A stretch of 64,000 nt of DNA from Nonomuraea longispora (lineage in GTDB: Bacteria > Actinomycetota > Actinomycetes > Streptosporangiales > Streptosporangiaceae): NCBI RefSeq assembly GCF_004348345.1, contig NZ_SMJZ01000006.1:26299-90298 (forward strand), given 5' to 3'. The notes beneath the pieces were generated by a model that had not been told where the DNA came from, ran no database searches, and was given only the letters and a program-made list of their open reading frames with translations. Positions 58,331 through 64,000 of this stretch are shown here, in pieces; position 1 is the stretch's first letter; the number at the start of each line of letters is the position of its first letter. Both the position numbers and the translations under genes were made by a program.

Positions 58331-61144
58331 ATGGCGCTGGAGATCAGGCTGTTCGGCCCGTTGCGGGTCCTGGCCGCCGGCGAACCCGTACGGCTCGTCG
58401 GGCATCGACGAATCGGTGTGCTGGCCAGACTCGCCCTGAGCGCAGGGCAGGCCGTACGCGCCGAGCGGATCGTCACCGACATCTGGGGAGACGACTCCGC
58501 GGAGACCGCGGCCAAACAACTTCACATCGTGATCTCGAAACTCCGTGAGACCCTCGGGCCCCACGCCACGGAAAGGATCATCCAGACCGTGCCCGGCGGC
58601 TACCGGATCGGTTTGGAACCGGACAACATCGACGCCCACCTGTTCCTACGACTGGCCGAACGCGCCCGTACCAGCCAGGAGCAGGGGGACGGCGCCACGG
58701 CGGACGCCCTGTTCCGAGCGGCCCTGCGACTGTGGCGAGGAGAACCCCTGGCCGAAATGACCACCCTCTGGGCCCGCACCGAAGCCGCCCGCCTGGAAGA
58801 AGAACGCCTCTCCGTCCTGGAAGCCCACGCCGACCTCCGCCTCGCCGCCGGGGACCACCACGCGGTGGCCGCCGACCTGGCCGGACACGTGCGTGCCCAT
58901 CCACTACGCGAACGCCCCGCCGCGCAACTCATGCTCGCCCTGCACCGCGCCGGCCGCACCTCCGAAGCACTCGCCGTCTACCAGGACACCCGCCGGGTCA
59001 TGGTCTCCGAACTCGGCATCGAACCCGGCACCGGACTGCGCCGCCTGCACCAGGCCATCCTGGCCGATGACCCGGCCCTCGACCTGACCGCACCGGCCCA
59101 AGAGGTCACGGTCAGCCGGCCGAACGTGCTGTTCGAACTGCCCGCCGACACCCGCGCCTTCACCGCCCGCGCCGCCGAGATCCACTTCCTGCGCACGGCA
59201 CTCGGCCCTGCCGACGGACTTGTCATCACGGTGATCGACGGGCCCGGCGGCATCGGCAAATCCGCCCTGACCGTCCACGTCGCCCACGCGATGGCCGCCC
59301 GGTTCACCGACGGCGTCATCTACCTCAACCTGCACGGGGCCACCCCCGGCGTCGACCCGCTGACCCCGGCCCAAGCCCTGCGCCACCTGCTGGGCTCCCT
59401 CGGCCTGGACGGCGCCGCCGTTCCCGCCGACCAGGGGGAGGCCGCCGCCCGCTACCGCTCCCTGACCGCGACCAGCGACCTGCTCGTCATCCTGGACAAC
59501 GCCCGAGACGTCCGCCAGATCCGCCCGCTCATCCCCGCCGGCCCGGGCTGCCGGGTCCTGATCACCAGCAGGGACCCGCTGGCCGTCCTGGACGACGCCC
59601 GCCACCTCCACCTGGGCACCCTGAATGCCGACGACGCCACCGTGCTCCTGTCGCGACTGGCCGGAGCCGACCGGGTACGCGCCGAACCGCAGGCCGCCGA
59701 GCGGATCGCCCACCTGTGCGGAGGCGTCCCCCTCGCCCTGCGGATCGTCGGCGCCCGCCTGGTCGCTCGCCCCGACTGGACCCTGTCCGACCTGGAGGTG
59801 CAGCTGGCCGACGCCACCCGCCGCTTGGACGTGCTGGAGTACGCCGATCTGGCCGTCCGCGCCAGCGTCGCGGTCGGCCACGACCAACTCCACGAAGAAC
59901 CCGCCGGCCGTGACGCCGCCCACCTGCTGCCCCTGCTGGGCCTGCTCGACCTGCCCACCCACACCCCCGCCGCAGCCGCCGCCCTGACCGGCTGGCCGCA
60001 CCACCGCGCGGAAGCCGCACTGGAACGCCTTCAGGACGCCCGCCTTGTCGAACCCGCCGGGCCTGACCACTACCAGTTCCACGACCTGGTCGGCCTCTAT
60101 GCCCGCGAACGGGCACACCAGGACCTGTCCGAGGAGGAGCGCGCCACCGCCGTACAGCGAGTGCTGCACCACTATCTGTGCACCACCTGGACGGTGTGCA
60201 CCATGTTGAACAGCGATCCCGTACTGCGATGCCCCGTCGAACTGCCCGAACCCACCTTCAAGAAACTGGCCGAGGCGGAACGGTGGCTGCAGGCCGAGCG
60301 GGACAACCTGATCGCCGCCACGCAGCAGGCATTGGCCGGTCCCGACCCGGTGACCGCCGTCGGCCTGGCCATCGCACTCCACTGGCCCTTCAGCTACCAG
60401 GGCTGGCACACGCAACTGGCCGACCTCTACGTGCACGCCATCGACGCGGCCGATCGCGCCGCGGCATGGGAGGACAAGGCCCAGCTCCGCAGCTTCCTCG
60501 GCTGGGTTCACCGTGATCAGGGCCGCTACGGCGAGGCCATCGCGCAACTGAAGACGGCTCTCACCGACTGGGACCGCGCCGGACTGCCCCGTAGGAAGGT
60601 GGGAGCCCTCAGCAACCTCGGCGTCATCCACACGATCGTGGGACGTCTCGACGACGCGCTCGCCTACCTGGAGGCCGCTCTGGCGCTCAACGACGACGCC
60701 GAACGCCCCGGCGCCCCGAACGTGCTCCGCAACAACCGGGTGCATGTCTACTTCCGGCAGGGGCGCTTCGACGAGGCGATCGCGGAGGCACGCGAGTTGG
60801 TGGAGCTGTGGCCGAAGACGGACCCGTTCGTCGGTGAGGGGTCGGCACACGACTCGCTGGGCGACGTTTACCGCCATGCCGGCCGGCTGACCGAGGCGGT
60901 GGAAAGCTACACGACGGCGGCACGGCTGTTCCACGAGTCGAGCTACCGCCTGAAGGAGGCCAGGTCACGCTGGTGGCTCGGCACCATGCTGCACCGCCTC
61001 GAACGCCACGGCGACGCACGGGAACAGTGGGGAAACTCCGTCAGCCTCCTGTGCTCCGCCCGCCTGCTCACGCCCCGGGAGGCGACCGAGGTCCTCGCCC
61101 AGGCCGTGCCGGAACCACCCCAGCCGATCAAGAATCTGCTCTGA
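58331..61144 (+). CDS. AfsR/SARP family regulator with NB-ARC and TPR domains
   Basis: A 937-residue regulator. Domains in order: OmpR-type DNA-binding domain (LFGPLRVLAAGEPVRLVG...TVPGGYRIGLEP, residues 1-95); bacterial transcriptional activator domain (RLEEERLSVLEAHADLRLAAGDHHAVAADL..., 100-245); an NB-ARC ATPase with Walker A GPGGIGKSALTV (304-315), Walker B LLVILDN, and GGVPLALRIVG; and C-terminal TPRs (GWVHRDQGRYGEAIAQLKTAL, GVIHTIVGRLDDALAYLEAAL). AfsR-like proteins activate secondary metabolism or development in response to nucleotides and phosphorylation. No biosynthetic cluster is in the window, so its target is elsewhere. ATG at 58331 after GGGGAG. Confidence 0.9.
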   Translation: MALEIRLFGPLRVLAAGEPVRLVGHRRIGVLARLALSAGQAVRAERIVTDIWGDDSAETAAKQLHIVISKLRETLGPHATERIIQTVPGGYRIGLEPDNIDAHLFLRLAERARTSQEQGDGATADALFRAALRLWRGEPLAEMTTLWARTEAARLEEERLSVLEAHADLRLAAGDHHAVAADLAGHVRAHPLRERPAAQLMLALHRAGRTSEALAVYQDTRRVMVSELGIEPGTGLRRLHQAILADDPALDLTAPAQEVTVSRPNVLFELPADTRAFTARAAEIHFLRTALGPADGLVITVIDGPGGIGKSALTVHVAHAMAARFTDGVIYLNLHGATPGVDPLTPAQALRHLLGSLGLDGAAVPADQGEAAARYRSLTATSDLLVILDNARDVRQIRPLIPAGPGCRVLITSRDPLAVLDDARHLHLGTLNADDATVLLSRLAGADRVRAEPQAAERIAHLCGGVPLALRIVGARLVARPDWTLSDLEVQLADATRRLDVLEYADLAVRASVAVGHDQLHEEPAGRDAAHLLPLLGLLDLPTHTPAAAAALTGWPHHRAEAALERLQDARLVEPAGPDHYQFHDLVGLYARERAHQDLSEEERATAVQRVLHHYLCTTWTVCTMLNSDPVLRCPVELPEPTFKKLAEAERWLQAERDNLIAATQQALAGPDPVTAVGLAIALHWPFSYQGWHTQLADLYVHAIDAADRAAAWEDKAQLRSFLGWVHRDQGRYGEAIAQLKTALTDWDRAGLPRRKVGALSNLGVIHTIVGRLDDALAYLEAALALNDDAERPGAPNVLRNNRVHVYFRQGRFDEAIAEARELVELWPKTDPFVGEGSAHDSLGDVYRHAGRLTEAVESYTTAARLFHESSYRLKEARSRWWLGTMLHRLERHGDAREQWGNSVSLLCSARLLTPREATEVLAQAVPEPPQPIKNLL

Positions 61145-61208
61145 CCCGCGCACCCCGGCCCCGGCCCGAAGCGCAGATGGTGGTCAGGCGGGTCCTGCGG
61201 GCCTTTGT

Positions 61209-61433
61209 TCAGGCCAGCCCTCGGAGCGTCTTGGTAGCGGCGATGTCCTTCTGCCGCCGTGCTCGGCCATGGCCGAGGCGGGGGAACCGCTCCTTCATGA
61301 CGAGCATGCCGGCGACGCTCATGGCCAGCACCGGCGTGCCGTCGAGTGTCACGGGCTCGTCGTCGAAGGAACCTGGCGGAAACCGCCAGTGGGCCATCGC
61401 CCCAGGGGCTGACTGAACGATCTGTCCGGCCAC
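61209..61433 (-). pseudogene. Nucleotidyltransferase-like protein, C-terminal fragment
   Basis: About 74 codons ending in AMSVAGMLVMKERFPRLGHG and RQKDIAATKTLRGLA, with PGAMAHWRFPPGSFDDEPVT before it. This matches the C-terminal third of actinobacterial nucleotidyltransferase-fold (AbiEii/LicD-like) proteins; the N-terminal two-thirds, with the GS...D-x-D catalytic motif, is not found upstream. A GTG-start reading is possible at 61433, but the protein would lack the active site. A further isolated frame at 61471-61560 (ELPAEPTERLTVKQVAEAF) has coding-like character and could be another remnant. Confidence 0.6.
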
Positions 61434-61580
61434 CGGTCAAAGTAAGCGGTGCTCAACGGCACGTCGTCCAGTGCTCAGCGTGAACACGTTCTACCCAGAA
61501 TTGCCCGCTGAGCCGACCGAGCGGCTGACTGTGAAACAAGTTGCAGAGGCCTTCCGAACAGCCAAGCGGGACTGGAAAGC

Positions 61581-61618
61581 CGGAAGGGGTGCACCGCGAT
61601 CACGGTGCACCCCTTCCG
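61581..61618 (-). terminator. Long-stem terminator of tRNA-Ser(GGA)
   Basis: Perfect 16-bp inverted repeat, 61581-61596 and 61603-61618 (arm core GGAAGGGGTGCACCG), with a 6-nt loop, beginning 3 nt beyond the 3' CCA of the tRNA on the minus strand. Confidence 0.85.
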
Positions 61619-61621
61619 AGC

Positions 61622-61709
61622 TGGCGGAGGATGGGGGATTTGAACCCCCGAAAGGTTGCCCTTTACACGCTTTCCAAGCGTGCGCCCTCGGCCACTAGGC
61701 GAATCCTCC
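61622..61709 (-). tRNA. tRNA-Ser (anticodon GGA)
   Basis: An 88-nt class II tRNA with encoded CCA. Acceptor GGAGGAT pairs with ATCCTCC, discriminator G; anticodon stem CACGC/GCGTG with loop TTGGAAA (anticodon GGA); long variable arm AAAGGGCAACCTTT; T-arm GGGGGTTCAAATCCCCC. Reads UCC and UCU codons. The D-arm and anticodon 5' stem are identical to those of tRNA-Ser(CGA) at 53666. Confidence 0.96.
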
Positions 61710-61805
61710 GCCGACGAGCTTACCCGACTCCGGGACGTACGGAGACCATGTTTTTTCCGGGTCGCCGGGGATGGAGCGAGTACTGCGGCATGAGGCTAGA
61801 CTGTC

Positions 61806-61902
61806 TACGGACCCCTCGCGCGGCGTCATCCTGTGAACCTCCCCAGGGCCGGAAGGCAGCAAGGATAAGCGGGCTCTGGCGGGTGTGCGGGGGGTCTCTT
61901 CG
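61806..61902 (+). ncRNA. ffs: Signal recognition particle RNA, small bacterial type (4.5S-like)
   Basis: The conserved SRP domain IV core is present: GTGAACCTCCCCAGGGCCGG, then AAGGCAGCAAGGATAAGC and GGGCTCTGGCGGGTGTGC. The ends ACCCC (5') and GGGGGTC (3') pair to close the hairpin. End coordinates are approximate. It lies 31 bp before dnaX, the usual actinobacterial order. Confidence 0.93.
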
Positions 61903-61933
61903 TTGAGAGCCCCCTCGCAGGCGGGATGGTCGC

Positions 61934-64000
61934 ATGAGCCTTGCGCTTTACCGCAAGTACCGACCCGGGACCTTCGCCGAGGTCAAGGGTCAGGAACACG
62001 TCACAGATCCGCTGCGGCAGGCCCTGCGTACGGGCCGGATCAACCACGCCTACCTGTTCAGCGGCCCTCGTGGGTGCGGCAAGACCTCCAGCGCCCGCAT
62101 CCTGGCGCGCTCTCTCAACTGCGAGCAGGGCCCGACGCCCGAACCCTGCGGCGCCTGCGAGTCGTGTGTCGCGCTCGCCCCCACCGGGCCCGGCCACCTC
62201 GACGTCATCGAGATCGACGCCGCCTCGCACGGCGGTGTCGACGACGCGCGCGACCTGCGTGAGCGGGCGTTCTTCGCCCCTGTCTCCGCGCGCTACAAGA
62301 TCTACATCATCGACGAGGCGCACATGGTGACCCGCGAGGGGTTCAACGCGCTGCTCAAGCTCGTCGAGGAACCGCCGCCGCACCTGAAGTTCATCTTCGC
62401 GACGACCGAGCCGGAGAAGGTCATCGGCACGATCAAGTCGCGCACGCACCACTACCCGTTCCGGTTGATGCCGCCCGCGACGTTGCGGGCGCTGCTGGAG
62501 GAGATCCTCACCTCGGAGAACGTGCCCTTCGAGGCGACCGCGCTGCCTCTGGTGGTCAGGGCGGGCGCCGGGTCCGCGCGTGACTCCCTGTCGGTCCTCG
62601 ACCAGCTTCTCGCCGGGGCCGACGACGAGGGCATCACCTACGCCAAGGCCGTCTCCCTGCTCGGCTACACCGACGGCGACCTGCTCGACGAGGTCGTCAA
62701 CGCGTTCGCGGCCCGAGACGGCGGACAGGTCTTCCACACGGTCAACCGGGTCATCGAGGGCGGCCACGATCCGCGCCGCTTCGCCTCCGACCTGCTCGAA
62801 CGCTTCCGCGACCTGGTGATTTTGGCCAACGTTCCCGAGGCGGCGTCGAGCGGGTTGCTCGACCGGCCGGCCGACGAGCTGGAGCGTCTCGTCCAGCAGG
62901 CCGCCTCGATGGGGCCGGCCGAGCTCACTCGCGCCGCCGAGATCTTCAACGCCGGTCTCACCGAGATGCGCGGCGCCACCTCGCCGCGCCTGCTGCTGGA
63001 GTTGATGTGCGCGCGGGTGCTGCTGCCCGGCGCTGCGCAGGGCGAGGAGGCGCTGCTCGCCCGCCTCGAACGCCTCGAACGCGGCGGCGCGGTCGCCCAG
63101 ATGGCCGCCCGCGCCGCCTCAGGCGCCCCTGCGGGTTCCGGTGCGCCGGCGGGATCCGGGGTGCCTGCTGGTTCCGGCGCATCCGCTGGTTCCGGCCTGT
63201 CCGCCGGTGCCGGCACGGCGGGGGGTTCCGGTGTCGCCGGAGGGTCGGGGCAGAGGCGGGTCGCCGCTTCGCCGGCCGGTCAGGGTGACGCGCCGGATGG
63301 TTCAGGCGCGGCCCAGCCGGCCGAGTCCGGTGATGACTGGCCCACGCCTGTTCGCCCTGGTACGGGTGGAGGGCAGCAGGCCGAGAGCGAGGCGCCTGCG
63401 GCAGGTGGTGTCGCTGACGGTTCCCAGGGTGCTCCCGTCGCTGGGGGACCGGGGGCGATTCAGGCGCAGTGGGCCAACGTACTGGCTGCTCTGAAGCAGC
63501 GCAGCATCGTCGTCTGGGCCAACGTGAGCACCAACGCCCAGGTGGTCGGCGTGGAGGGCAACCTCGTGACGCTCGGCTTCACCCAGGTCGGCGCGATGAA
63601 GAACTTCACGGGCGGCGGCAAGGACGCCGTCGTGGCCGCCGCGCTCGGTGACGTGCTAGGCGGGACGTGGCGGGTCGAGGCGGTCGTCGGCGGGTCTCCC
63701 GTGCCGTCCGCCCCGCGCGGCCCCGCCCGTCCGCAGCAGCCCTCTCATGGCGGGGGCCAGGGGCCGGCCGGGCCGCAGGGAGCGCCTGCCTCGTCCTCGT
63801 CCCATGGCACGCCGGGCTCCCAGGGCCGTACGGCGTCACACGGCGCCTCCCACGGCTCGTCCAACGGCGCCTCCCACGACGACCAGGAAGCCGCGGCCAA
63901 GGATCCCGGCCAACCTCCGGCCGCACCTCCAGGTCCTCCCACCACCGACGAGTCGTGGCCGGACGCCCCTGACGACCTCGCCCCCGGCGCACCTCCGGCC
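61934..64000 (+). CDS. dnaX: DNA polymerase III subunit gamma/tau, 3' end outside window
   Basis: 689 codons are visible with no stop; the gene continues past the right edge. N-terminal AAA+ clamp-loader module: LYRKYRPGTFAEVKGQEHV, Walker A GPRGCGKT (44-51), zinc module Cys63, Cys72, Cys75, Cys78, Walker B/DExx IYIIDEAHM, SRC-like motif IKSRTHHYPFR and sensor 2 region ARDSLSVLDQLL. Domain III follows, then a Gly/Pro/Ala/Ser-rich linker (residues ~400-500) with repeated PAGSG units, a folded tau-like segment (AQWANVLAALKQRSIVVWANVSTNAQVV), and another disordered stretch. No E. coli-type A6G frameshift site is seen. ATG at 61934. Confidence 0.95.
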   Translation, partial: MSLALYRKYRPGTFAEVKGQEHVTDPLRQALRTGRINHAYLFSGPRGCGKTSSARILARSLNCEQGPTPEPCGACESCVALAPTGPGHLDVIEIDAASHGGVDDARDLRERAFFAPVSARYKIYIIDEAHMVTREGFNALLKLVEEPPPHLKFIFATTEPEKVIGTIKSRTHHYPFRLMPPATLRALLEEILTSENVPFEATALPLVVRAGAGSARDSLSVLDQLLAGADDEGITYAKAVSLLGYTDGDLLDEVVNAFAARDGGQVFHTVNRVIEGGHDPRRFASDLLERFRDLVILANVPEAASSGLLDRPADELERLVQQAASMGPAELTRAAEIFNAGLTEMRGATSPRLLLELMCARVLLPGAAQGEEALLARLERLERGGAVAQMAARAASGAPAGSGAPAGSGVPAGSGASAGSGLSAGAGTAGGSGVAGGSGQRRVAASPAGQGDAPDGSGAAQPAESGDDWPTPVRPGTGGGQQAESEAPAAGGVADGSQGAPVAGGPGAIQAQWANVLAALKQRSIVVWANVSTNAQVVGVEGNLVTLGFTQVGAMKNFTGGGKDAVVAAALGDVLGGTWRVEAVVGGSPVPSAPRGPARPQQPSHGGGQGPAGPQGAPASSSSHGTPGSQGRTASHGASHGSSNGASHDDQEAAAKDPGQPPAAPPGPPTTDESWPDAPDDLAPGAPPA

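Noticed and set aside
58904..60934. 676-codon antisense frame over the SARP gene
   Set aside because: Gly/Gln/Val-rich with no domain; the plus strand carries a complete SARP/NB-ARC/TPR protein.
1..64000. CRISPR array, prophage or insertion sequence
   Set aside because: No regularly spaced repeats, transposase or phage structural genes were found; the only mobile elements seen are the two inteins.

Overview
The window is chromosomal DNA from a high-GC actinomycete. GC-rich third codon positions, GTG/TTG starts, an actinobacterial two-Ser-tRNA/SRP-RNA/dnaX arrangement, and gene orders known from both Streptomyces and Mycobacterium all point there. Protein sequences look most like Streptosporangiales (Nonomuraea/Streptosporangium type), but genus is an inference. 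Most of the window is oriC-proximal core genome.

Region 1 (1-18.3 kb) carries the cell-envelope and redox block: a partial threonine aldolase, a D-Ala-D-Ala-ligase-type enzyme, an aminotransferase, a GNAT protein, and then trxA, trxB, an anti-sigma factor, a SigM-type ECF sigma factor, a membrane pseudokinase, MurJ flippase, DUF6049, a YbaK-type deacylase and pcnA. This is the same order as M. tuberculosis Rv3914-Rv3907c, except that the pseudokinase is separate from MurJ and a YbaK protein sits between the DUF6049 gene and pcnA. An MFS transporter, idi, ino1 and its PadR regulator follow.

Region 2 (18.3-37.7 kb) is the Rv0046c-Rv0058-like block: ino1/padR, DUF5318, a class A penicillin-binding protein, two membrane glycosyltransferases in an ATGA-overlapping operon, endonuclease IV, rpsF-ssb-rpsR-rplI, and finally dnaB. 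A polar amino-acid ABC transporter, an APC permease and a MATE transporter are inserted before dnaB. dnaB is interrupted by two inteins of different mechanistic class, and both homing endonuclease domains look decayed. A cluster of DnaA-box-like sequences lies just upstream.

Region 3 (37.7-51.3 kb) is more variable. It holds phosphotransferases, a deletion scar that joins a truncated TetR gene to a truncated GDSL hydrolase, UspA, SoxR and Lrp regulators, an SMP-30 protein, an ABC-2 exporter divergent from a two-component system, a stand-alone beta-clamp (DnaN) paralogue, GntR and XRE/TPR regulators, and small membrane proteins.

Region 4 (51.4-64 kb) has upp, two tandem tadA-associated acidic proteins, tadA, tRNA-Ser(CGA), a variable 8-kb stretch ending in an AfsR-like SARP regulator and a nucleotidyltransferase fragment, then tRNA-Ser(GGA), the SRP RNA gene and dnaX, which runs off the right edge. 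The two serine tRNA genes face each other across the variable stretch.

The most interesting signals are the doubly split DnaB with its two decaying homing endonucleases, the TetR/GDSL deletion fusion, the putative PadR operator at ino1, and the DnaA-box cluster at dnaB.
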